A stretch of 64,000 nucleotides of DNA from Desulfovibrio psychrotolerans. GTDB lineage: Bacteria; Desulfobacterota; Desulfovibrionia; Desulfovibrionales; Desulfovibrionaceae. The position numbers and the translations under genes were made by a program. How positions within the stretch are numbered: the first letter of the stretch is position 1; each line of letters opens with the position of its first letter. This document shows, one piece after another, positions 44,678-52,106 of this stretch. Under the pieces are notes generated by a model. That model had not been told where the DNA came from, did not search any database, and saw nothing but the letters and a program-made list of their open reading frames with translations. The stretch spans positions 306,339 through 370,338 of the forward strand of contig NZ_BLVP01000007.1 in assembly GCF_013340305.1 (NCBI RefSeq). Reading direction: 5' to 3'.

Positions 44678-46159
44678 ATGCTGTTTTCGCTGCGCCACCG
44701 CATCCTGCTCCTTCTTTCCTGCATCATCCTGGTCAACCTCGTCGGGGCGGGTGTCACCCTGTGGTACACCCAGCGCAGTCAGGAGCTGCAATCAGGCATC
44801 ATAGATACGGAAGTAGGAGCGGTAACAGCCGCCCACGATCTTACGGCGGAACTGCTTTCCCAGCGGGGCTACACCACCTATTTCTTCCTCAACGGCGATG
44901 AAACGTGGCTCAAGCAGATGCAGACCCACCACAAGGCCTTTCAGGACCAGCTCGCCAAAGCGCGCAACACCTCGCTGCTGCCGGGCGGACGCGAAATCCT
45001 GAACGAAATTGAATCGCAGTATATCCGCTACGTGTACGCACGCGAGCAGGTCATCAACCACTACAAAAACAACCGCAAGGATGACGGCGCGCGCCTGCAC
45101 TGGACCATCCGCGAACGGTTCCACAACATCCTCGACCTGTGCGACCAGTTCCGCAAACTGCACGAAGACAGCATCCGCATGCAGCGCACGGAATTCATCC
45201 TCCAGTCGCAGGCGCTGGTGGGTCTTGCCGTGGCGGGCATCTTCCTTTCCACCGTGGTGGGCATATGGCTCGGCTGGGTGGTGTTCCGCAGGGTGCTCGA
45301 TCCCATACGCGACATGGCAACAGGCAGTGCGCAGGACAACACGGAACACCTGCCCGTGGACAATGAGGTGGAAGCCCTGGGAGACAAACTGCGCACCCTC
45401 ATAACCGATGTGGGCGATGTGCAAAAACAGCTGGATGCCAGCCGCGAATCGCTTATGCACTCGGAAAAGCTGGCACTGGTGGGCAAGCTTGCGGCAGGGG
45501 TGGCCCATTCTATCCGCAACCCGCTCACCTCGGTCAAAATGCGCCTTTTCTCGTTGGAACGCTCACTGGAGCTGGACGACAACCAGCGAGAAGACTTTGA
45601 GGTGGTCAGCGAAGAAATTTCCCATGTGGAAAGCATCGTGAAGAATTTTCTGGAATTCGCCCGCCGTCCCAAACTGCACCCGCGCCGCCAGAGTCCTTCC
45701 GACGTGGTGGATACCTCCCTGCGCCTGCTGCGGCACAGGCTGGAATCCAACGGCATAGAGGTGCACTTACGCCGCGATGCCAAACTCCCGGAAGTGCCGC
45801 TCGATTCTGATCAGCTCAAGGAAGTATTCGTCAATCTGTTCATAAACGCCTGTGATGCCATGGTCTCCGGCGGTGCCATCACCGTGACGGAAGAAACCGG
45901 ACTTATCGATCCCATGGGCGAGGTGGCGGTCATCCGCATAGCGGACAACGGCCCCGGCATTCCCAAGGACATCATGGACAAAATATTCGACCCCTTCTTC
46001 AGCACCAAGGAAGAAGGGTCCGGTCTGGGACTTGCCATCGCGCGGCGCGTGGTGGAGGAGCACGGAGGCTGGCTGCATGTCCGCCCCGGCGAGGATGGCG
46101 GTGCCGTCTTCATTATCGCCCTGCCGGGAGTGAGGAGGTCTGCATGGCTACGATCCTAG
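44678..46159 (+). CDS. Sensor histidine kinase
   Basis: A 493-residue kinase with TM1 at residues 8-28, a helical periplasmic domain of about 150 residues, TM2 near 178-200, HAMP, an H-box GVAHSIRNPLTS (Ser in place of the usual Glu after His) and an HATPase domain with NLFINACDAM, DNGPGIP and GSGLGLAIA. Its 3' end overlaps the NtrC-type regulator gene by 16 bases, so they form one pair. The ATG at 44678 follows a weak GAGG. Confidence 0.92.
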   Translation: MLFSLRHRILLLLSCIILVNLVGAGVTLWYTQRSQELQSGIIDTEVGAVTAAHDLTAELLSQRGYTTYFFLNGDETWLKQMQTHHKAFQDQLAKARNTSLLPGGREILNEIESQYIRYVYAREQVINHYKNNRKDDGARLHWTIRERFHNILDLCDQFRKLHEDSIRMQRTEFILQSQALVGLAVAGIFLSTVVGIWLGWVVFRRVLDPIRDMATGSAQDNTEHLPVDNEVEALGDKLRTLITDVGDVQKQLDASRESLMHSEKLALVGKLAAGVAHSIRNPLTSVKMRLFSLERSLELDDNQREDFEVVSEEISHVESIVKNFLEFARRPKLHPRRQSPSDVVDTSLRLLRHRLESNGIEVHLRRDAKLPEVPLDSDQLKEVFVNLFINACDAMVSGGAITVTEETGLIDPMGEVAVIRIADNGPGIPKDIMDKIFDPFFSTKEEGSGLGLAIARRVVEEHGGWLHVRPGEDGGAVFIIALPGVRRSAWLRS

Positions 46160-47553
46160 TGGTGGATGACGATCCCCAGCTCAGGCAGAGCTTCGAAAAG
46201 CTGCTCAAGGCAGAAGGCCATGTGGTGCTCACTGCGCCCAGCGGCGAGGCAGGCATAGACATCGCCGCCGCCTCAGAACCGGACATGGCCGTGCTGGACG
46301 TGCGCCTGCCGGGCATGAACGGGCTGGAGACCTTTAAAATACTCAGGGGCATGTATCCTGCCTTGCCGGTGCTGGTCATGACGGCATACGGCACCACGGA
46401 AACAGCCATAGAAGCCACCAAGATGGGGGCTTTCGACTATGTGATGAAGCCCTTCAGCGTGCCGGATGTGCTGGCACTCATCGGCCGCGCCGTAGAGGTG
46501 CGCAAGCCCGTTCCCTCCTCCGCCGAAAGGCAGGACGCATCCCACGCCCTGCTGGGCCGCAGCACAGCCATGCAGGAGGTGTGCAAGCAGATAGGCCGTG
46601 CCGCCCCCACGCAGGCCACGGTGCTCATCCGCGGCGAATCGGGCACGGGCAAGGAACTGGTGGCCCACGCCATCCACAAGCACAGCACCCGGGCCACACA
46701 GCCGTTTCTGGTCATCAACTGCGTGGCCATACCGGAAACCCTGCTGGAAAGCGAACTCTTCGGCTACGAAAAAGGGGCCTTTACCGGCGCGCAAAACCGC
46801 AAAGCGGGCAAGATAGAACAGGCCAACCGGGGTACGGTGTTTCTGGATGAAATCGGCGATATGCCGCCCTCCATTCAGGCCAAAATACTGCGCCTGCTGC
46901 AGGAGAGGCAGATAGAACGGCTGGGCGGCAAACAGCCTGTACCGGTGGATGTCCGCATCATCGCCGCCACCAACCGCGATCTGGAAAAGGCCGTGTCCTC
47001 GGGCCAGTTCCGCGAAGACCTGTACTACCGGCTGAACGTCGTCTCCCTCACCCTGCCCCCCCTGCGCGAACGCCACGAAGACATCACCCTGCTGGCCGAG
47101 CATTTTCTGGACAAATTCTCCAACGAACTGAGCATGAGCAACCCCGGCCTCACAGACCGCGCCAAATCCGTGCTGGAAGACTACCCGTGGCCCGGCAATG
47201 TCCGCGAACTGGGTAACATGATGCAAAAGGCCATCATCTTCAGCCGCGGCCTGCCGCTTGACGCGGAGGATGTGGCCTCGCTGCTGGGCGGTGTATCCCC
47301 CTCTTCCGGTCATCTGGATAACGAGACGGAAGAGTGCGTGGTGCGCTGGGTGCGTCAGGCCCTTCTGGGCGAGGCGGACGAAGGGCTTTTTGAGGCGCTG
47401 GGCGACCGTTTCTGTTCCATTGTCATCCGCGAAGCCCTGAACATGACGGACGGCAACCGCACCCGCGCCGCCAAACTGCTGGGCATGTCGCGCCCCACCC
47501 TCATAGCACGCATTGAAAAGTACGGCCTGCGTACGGAAACAACCATCAGCTAA
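46144..47553 (+). CDS. NtrC-family sigma-54-dependent response regulator
   Basis: A 469-residue regulator with a receiver domain (VVDDDPQ, Asp in VLDVRLPGMNG, Lys in VMKPFS), a canonical AAA+ domain (GESGTGKE, GAFTGA, FLDEIGD) and a Fis-like C-terminal helix-turn-helix (NRTRAAKLLGMSRPTLIARI). The motifs are intact, unlike the activator at 38772. Its cognate kinase is the overlapping gene upstream. It probably activates the sigma-54 promoter at 47737, whose gene is 210 bases downstream. Confidence 0.94.
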   Translation: MATILVVDDDPQLRQSFEKLLKAEGHVVLTAPSGEAGIDIAAASEPDMAVLDVRLPGMNGLETFKILRGMYPALPVLVMTAYGTTETAIEATKMGAFDYVMKPFSVPDVLALIGRAVEVRKPVPSSAERQDASHALLGRSTAMQEVCKQIGRAAPTQATVLIRGESGTGKELVAHAIHKHSTRATQPFLVINCVAIPETLLESELFGYEKGAFTGAQNRKAGKIEQANRGTVFLDEIGDMPPSIQAKILRLLQERQIERLGGKQPVPVDVRIIAATNRDLEKAVSSGQFREDLYYRLNVVSLTLPPLRERHEDITLLAEHFLDKFSNELSMSNPGLTDRAKSVLEDYPWPGNVRELGNMMQKAIIFSRGLPLDAEDVASLLGGVSPSSGHLDNETEECVVRWVRQALLGEADEGLFEALGDRFCSIVIREALNMTDGNRTRAAKLLGMSRPTLIARIEKYGLRTETTIS

Positions 47554-47603
47554 CCCTGCGGCAGCGCCAAAGACAGCCTGTCGCCGGACATAGCGCAAAG
47601 CGG

Positions 47604-47643
47604 CTGACATCGGCAGACTGACACCTCGTAAAAAAGGCTGACA
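47604..47643. promoter_or_regulatory. Three CTGACA repeats upstream of a sigma-54 promoter
   Basis: CTGACA starts at 47604, 47618 and 47638, about 95-130 bp upstream of the sigma-54 element at 47737. Their position suits an enhancer site for the NtrC-type protein encoded just before; spacing is irregular (14 and 20 bp), so support is modest. Confidence 0.35.
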
Positions 47644-47736
47644 CCCCGCTCCGGGGAATCCCCGGCCCGGCCTGCGCCTCCGAATATATCATTGCGTTTT
47701 GCTTGACAAAATTTTTATGGTACGCACCGGTGTGTT

Positions 47737-47751
47737 TGGCACGCCCCTTGC
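47737..47751 (+). promoter_or_regulatory. Sigma-54 promoter overlapping the start of the gene at 47764
   Basis: TGGCACG-CCCC-TTGC is a full match to the sigma-54 consensus. The expected transcription start, about 12 bases after the GC, falls at about 47762-47763, immediately before the ATG at 47764. Confidence 0.85.
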
Positions 47752-47763
47752 GATAGCAGGGGT

Positions 47764-48165
47764 ATGGTCAGGTATGAAAACATAGACAGAGCCCAGTGCA
47801 CCATCCTCATCGCGGAGCGTAACAGCCGCATCGGCATGCTGCTGGAAAAGGCTTTCGCGAACCGGGGCTATCCTGTGCGCGTTGCGGCCACTGGCTATGA
47901 AGCGGCGGAGATTCTCATGAGCGAAAAGCCCGCGCTGGTCGTTCTGGACCCGGACCTGCCCTATCTGTTCGCCCTGCTGGAAGCCGGCAAGGGCATTCTC
48001 TCGGAAAGCGTTCCGGTTATCCTGCACCCGCTTTCCGCCTCCGAGGAGCCGCCGTTCGGCATTCCCCCCGCCCGCACCGTGTGCAAGGAGGCGGACCCGG
48101 AGCAGCTTCTCTCCACTGTTGAAAACACGCTGTACGGCCATGCTGCCAGGGAGGTTCAGAGATGA
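47764..48165 (+). CDS. Divergent receiver-domain protein
   Basis: A 133-residue receiver-like domain. The phosphoacceptor Asp is in LVVLDPDLP and a Lys lies in TVCKEA, but the acidic pair is reduced to IAERN, so phosphorylation may be altered. The only in-frame start codon before the domain is the ATG at 47764, which lies almost at the predicted sigma-54 start, so the message may be leaderless. The stop overlaps the next kinase gene by 4 bases (ATGA). Confidence 0.75.
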   Translation: MVRYENIDRAQCTILIAERNSRIGMLLEKAFANRGYPVRVAATGYEAAEILMSEKPALVVLDPDLPYLFALLEAGKGILSESVPVILHPLSASEEPPFGIPPARTVCKEADPEQLLSTVENTLYGHAAREVQR

Positions 48166-49604
48166 CCCTAACCCAGCATTCGCATGACTCCTTCCGGTGG
48201 CTGGCCGCGCGTGTCATTCTTCTTTCGGCAACGCCCGTGGGCATTGTGGCGCTCACAGTGGGCAGCCTGCTTTTTTCCGCCTACGGCAGGGACGCGCAAA
48301 CCCCCTTCGGCACATTGGCCCAATCCGTTGTCTCCTGCGTGTCCACACTGCCGGAGGCCATGGAGCGGGCCAAGACAACCTTTCCCGGAGCCGCCGTGCT
48401 CTATGTGGACAACGGCGCGGTGGTGCTTACCGAGGGCGGCCTGCCAGCCCCCCCCGCCACGGAGCGGGCACTGGAGCTTGCCGCCACCCTCGCTTCCGCG
48501 CCGGATGCCGGTGCCCAAGGCACCTCCGGCGCTCCTATGCTTGCCCTGCACACGGCCAATCCTCCGCTGCCCGGCAGCGACGCCATGGCCGCCGTTGCGC
48601 TGAACTCGCTCTCCTCCACCACCGGGGCACTGGTGATCATCATGCCCCTCACCTCGCTTTTCCCCCAGATGCAGTTTGCATGGGGCGTCACCGCCATCAT
48701 CGGCTGCGTGACCATAATCCTGCTTCTCTACAACTCCCTCGTCTTTTCCGGTTTCGTGCAGCAGCGCCTGTCTTCCGAAGAATTGCGGCGCAGAGCGCTG
48801 GAACGCAAAATGATAGAAGCCAACCGGCTTTCCTCCCTGGGCACGCTGGCGGCAGGTATTGCGCACGAGATTAACAACCCCCTCTCCATCATGACGGAAG
48901 AGGCGGGCTGGATTGAAGACATCATCGAAGATGACCTGCCCCGGCAGGAGCTTGTGGGCAAGGTGCGCACCTCCGCCGGAGTCATCCGGATGCAGGGGGC
49001 GCGCTGCCGGGAAATAACCCACAACCTGCTCAGCCTTTCGCGGCAGGGAGTCACCTCCGCAGGCGCCGTGGATATAAACCACATGGCGGAAGAGGTGGCA
49101 TCCCTTTCCCGGCACCGCTGTCTGCGGCAGGGCGTTTCCCTTGTGCTGGAACTGCAGCCGGACCTCCCCGCCGCCCACGCGGCACAGGCTCATGTGCAGC
49201 AGATTCTGCTCAACCTGCTCGGCAACGCGCTGGATGCCATGCAGGAGCAGCAGGCGGGCACCCTTACCGTGCGCTCATGGGCGCACAAGGACGCCGTCTT
49301 CGTCTCGGTTCGCGACACAGGCCCCGGCATGAGCGAGTCTGTGCGCGCCAGAATTTTTGAACCCTTCTTCACCACCAAGCCCTCGGGCAAAGGCACCGGA
49401 CTGGGCCTTGCCATCTGCTACGGTCTGGCGCGGCGCAACAACGGAGCGCTCTCCGTGTTCAGCCGCGAGGGAGAAGGGGCAACCTTTGTGCTCGCGCTGC
49501 CACGCCTTAAGGTGGACGAGACAGCCCTGCACGAGGACAATCTCGATACCATGGTTCCTGATTCGCCGGAACCGAAACCCCGAACGGAAGGAGGCAAGGC
49601 ATGA
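48162..49604 (+). CDS. Sensor histidine kinase
   Basis: A 480-residue kinase with TM1 at about residues 18-42, a periplasmic domain of about 130 residues that includes Ala/Pro-rich stretches, TM2 near 170-192, then the H-box [12 protein letters not shown] and HATPase motifs [17 protein letters not shown] and [10 protein letters not shown]. Overlaps of 4 bases at both ends (ATGA) couple it to the receiver genes at 47764 and 49601. Confidence 0.92.
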   Translation: MTLTQHSHDSFRWLAARVILLSATPVGIVALTVGSLLFSAYGRDAQTPFGTLAQSVVSCVSTLPEAMERAKTTFPGAAVLYVDNGAVVLTEGGLPAPPATERALELAATLASAPDAGAQGTSGAPMLALHTANPPLPGSDAMAAVALNSLSSTTGALVIIMPLTSLFPQMQFAWGVTAIIGCVTIILLLYNSLVFSGFVQQRLSSEELRRRALERKMIEANRLSSLGTLAAGIAHEINNPLSIMTEEAGWIEDIIEDDLPRQELVGKVRTSAGVIRMQGARCREITHNLLSLSRQGVTSAGAVDINHMAEEVASLSRHRCLRQGVSLVLELQPDLPAAHAAQAHVQQILLNLLGNALDAMQEQQAGTLTVRSWAHKDAVFVSVRDTGPGMSESVRARIFEPFFTTKPSGKGTGLGLAICYGLARRNNGALSVFSREGEGATFVLALPRLKVDETALHEDNLDTMVPDSPEPKPRTEGGKA

Positions 49605-49984
49605 GTTCCGAAGCAATGACAGTGCTGCTGGTAGACGACGAGCCGGATTTTCTGTCCGTCGTTGCCCGGAGGCTGGAACGCAGGGACATCACCGTGCGCA
49701 TTGCCGAATCCGGGGAAGAGGCTCTGGCGATTGTGGATACACATCCGGTCGATGCTGTAGTGCTGGATGTGAAAATGCCCGGAATGGACGGTATAGAAAC
49801 GCTCAAGCGCATCAAGGCCGCGCACCCCGACATAGAGGTCATCATGCTCACCGGGCATGCCGACCTGGAAGTCGCCATAAGCGGCATGGCACTGGGCGCC
49901 TTCGACTACCTGCTCAAACCGGCGGACATTGACGAGTTGATGTTCAAGCTGCGGGATGCATCCCGCGGGAGGCTGCGTACCTGA
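49601..49984 (+). CDS. Receiver-only response regulator
   Basis: A 127-residue receiver domain: LVDDEPD, phosphoacceptor Asp in VVLDVKMPGMDG, Thr in MLTGHAD, Lys in LLKPADIDE. No output domain. It is translationally coupled to the kinase at 48162. It is the fourth receiver-only or receiver-like protein in the locus. Confidence 0.9.
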   Translation: MSSEAMTVLLVDDEPDFLSVVARRLERRDITVRIAESGEEALAIVDTHPVDAVVLDVKMPGMDGIETLKRIKAAHPDIEVIMLTGHADLEVAISGMALGAFDYLLKPADIDELMFKLRDASRGRLRT

Positions 49985-50036
49985 GTAGGGGATTGGCCGC
50001 ACCGAAGGCAAAGACATACGGGGAGCGGGAACGGAA

Positions 50037-50051
50037 TGGCACCGCAAACGC
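50037..50051 (+). promoter_or_regulatory. Possible sigma-54 promoter of the TauE/SafE gene
   Basis: TGGCACC-GCAA-ACGC keeps the GG and GC dinucleotides at the right distance but lacks the TT of the -12 element. It lies 75 bases before the ATG at 50126. Confidence 0.4.
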
Positions 50052-50125
50052 ATCCTCCTTCGCCTTAGGATGACCGGTTTTCGAGGTACGCTGTGAAGAA
50101 CGCTTTTACGGAGAAGGGTTAAACG

Positions 50126-51379
50126 ATGAGGAAATTCTATTCAATGCTGATGGAAGCGTCCGCCGCGCATGCGCGGTGGGACTACGAAGCTTCGATGAAC
50201 ATCCTGAAGAGCCGCAAAAAGATGATGCTGCTCATGCTCATGGCAATTCCGGCCCTTTTGGTGTCGCTTGCCGTGGCAGCCGACGTCATGCCCTCCATGC
50301 TGGGCGGCAAATCGGCTTACAGCCCCGCATACTACACCCCCTCGGTGTTTGCGGTTTCCATTCTCATCGGCCTGTGTGCCGGTCTGATCACGGGCTGCAT
50401 CGGCGCGGGCGGCGGCTTCATCATCACGCCCGCCCTCATGAGCGCGGGCATCAAGGGCATTCTGGCGGTGGGCACCGACCTGTTCCACATCTTCGCCAAG
50501 GCCATCATGGGCACCGCTGTTCACAAAAAACTGGGTAACGTGAACAACAAGCTGGCCGTCGCCTTCCTTGTGGGTTCCGGTGTGGGCGTTACGGGCGGCG
50601 GTCTCATCAACCGCGCGCTGTACGAAATCAACCCCGTGCTCAGCGATACCTTCATCAGCGCCATCTACGTGGTGCTGCTGGGCTTCCTCGGCTTCTACTC
50701 CATGTTCGACTTCCTTAAGCTGCGCAAGTCCGATGACGGCGGCGATGCCCACGGCGGTCCCGCTTCTTCCGACAGCGCAGGTCTGCCCGCCAAGCTGCAG
50801 GCCATTAACCTGCCGCCCATGATCACCTTCGACGAAGATCTCGTGCCCGGCGGCAAGAAGATCTCCGGTGTCATGGTTGCCGTTGCCGGTGCATTCGTCG
50901 GCTTCCTCGCCGCCATCATGGGTGTGGGCGGCGGCTTCGTCACCTTCCCCATCTTCGTGTACGTTCTCGGCGTGTCCAGCTTCACCACCGTGGGAACGGA
51001 CATCCTGCAGATCATCTTCACCGCAGGCTATGCCTCCATCACCCAGTACGCCATCTACGGCTTCATCTTCTACACGCTGGCCATGGGCATGCTGCTCGGC
51101 TCCCTGCTGGGCATTCAGCTGGGCGCACTCACCACCCGCGTGGTTAAGGGCATCTACATCCGCGGCTTCTACGCCATCGCCATTCTGGCAGGCTTCGTGA
51201 ACCGCCTGTTCGACCTGCCCGCCAAGCTGGTTTCCATGGAAATCATCAGCCTGCCCGCCGGGCTGGTCTCGGTGCTGACGCAGATAGGCAACTACCTGTT
51301 CTTCGCCGTGGTCGCCGCGTTCGGCTTCTGGGTCATCTCCACCTTCATCAAGAAGATTCCCGCTCTGAGGGAGGGCTAA
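50126..51379 (+). CDS. TauE/SafE-family membrane permease
   Basis: A 417-residue inner-membrane protein with about nine hydrophobic segments and the two-fold family repeat: GCIGAGGGFIITPALMS near residue 93 and GVGGGFVTFPIFVYVLG near 270, separated by a charged cytoplasmic loop. The family exports or imports small organic and sulfur anions such as sulfite, sulfoacetate or taurine; in a sulfate reducer a sulfur oxyanion is plausible but not shown. The N-terminus carries an extra soluble stretch of about 30 residues. The gene overlaps none of its neighbours but lies 4 bases before the next. Confidence 0.88.
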   Translation: MRKFYSMLMEASAAHARWDYEASMNILKSRKKMMLLMLMAIPALLVSLAVAADVMPSMLGGKSAYSPAYYTPSVFAVSILIGLCAGLITGCIGAGGGFIITPALMSAGIKGILAVGTDLFHIFAKAIMGTAVHKKLGNVNNKLAVAFLVGSGVGVTGGGLINRALYEINPVLSDTFISAIYVVLLGFLGFYSMFDFLKLRKSDDGGDAHGGPASSDSAGLPAKLQAINLPPMITFDEDLVPGGKKISGVMVAVAGAFVGFLAAIMGVGGGFVTFPIFVYVLGVSSFTTVGTDILQIIFTAGYASITQYAIYGFIFYTLAMGMLLGSLLGIQLGALTTRVVKGIYIRGFYAIAILAGFVNRLFDLPAKLVSMEIISLPAGLVSVLTQIGNYLFFAVVAAFGFWVISTFIKKIPALREG

Positions 51380-51382
51380 TCC

Positions 51383-52090
51383 ATGTTGATAGTACACAAG
51401 AAAACGTTCAATCTTGGCGCGATCATGCTGATCGGATTCTCCATAATCTTTCTCGGCATGTTCACTCCCAACTTCGGCAACGGCCTGAACGCCTTTGAAG
51501 CGGCGGACAAGCTGTTCAACTCCATATCCAAGGGCTCCACCTACTACATGACCGAGATAGGTGTCCGCGCCAAGGCAGAAGGGGACAAGCAGGTCACCCT
51601 CACCCTGCATCTGGATAATGAGCAGGATGCTGCCCGCGTGCAGACCGTGTTCGGCACCGTGGCGGAAGCCACCCAGCAGGGCAACGATGTTATCGTTACC
51701 GGCAATCTGGCTGAAATCCTCACCAAGGCCGTGCAGGACAGCGATGTCATGTTCGCCAACAATGAGCAGCCCCTGGTGGATGCCTACGGCATGAGCGGCA
51801 AGGAAGGCATGTACATGTGGTGGAAGGGCCTGCGCGCCGCTGAAAAGGACCTGAAAAAGCAGGAACTCTTCAAGGAAGCCGCTCTGGTTACCACCATTGT
51901 CAACCGCGGCGTGGAAGTGGGCTACAACTACTACGGCATCGTGCCGGAAAGTGCAGCTTCGCGCTCCGGAATCCTTGCCTTCTCGCTCATCTTCTATGTA
52001 GTATATACCCTGTGGTTCGGGTATGCCATTTTCTACCTCTTCGACGGCGTGGGCCTCAAGATGAAGGGTGGCAAGAAGAAAGAAGTATAA
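51383..52090 (+). CDS. Two-TM membrane protein, unknown
   Basis: A 235-residue protein I do not assign to a family. TM1 is at residues 10-28 (LGAIMLIGFSIIFLGMF), then an extracytoplasmic region of about 160 residues, TM2 near 198-220 (ILAFSLIFYVVYTLWFGYAIFYL), and a short basic tail (KMKGGKKKEV). It starts 3 bases after the TauE/SafE gene, so it is probably an accessory subunit of that permease. The stop precedes the PEP-synthase-like gene by 16 bases. Confidence 0.8.
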   Translation: MLIVHKKTFNLGAIMLIGFSIIFLGMFTPNFGNGLNAFEAADKLFNSISKGSTYYMTEIGVRAKAEGDKQVTLTLHLDNEQDAARVQTVFGTVAEATQQGNDVIVTGNLAEILTKAVQDSDVMFANNEQPLVDAYGMSGKEGMYMWWKGLRAAEKDLKKQELFKEAALVTTIVNRGVEVGYNYYGIVPESAASRSGILAFSLIFYVVYTLWFGYAIFYLFDGVGLKMKGGKKKEV

Positions 52091-52106
52091 GGATTACTCC
52101 AATTCC

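Noticed and set aside
47703..47731. Sigma-70 promoter starting at TTGACA before the gene at 47764
   Set aside because: No acceptable -10 hexamer occurs at 16-18 bp, while a full sigma-54 consensus lies just downstream.
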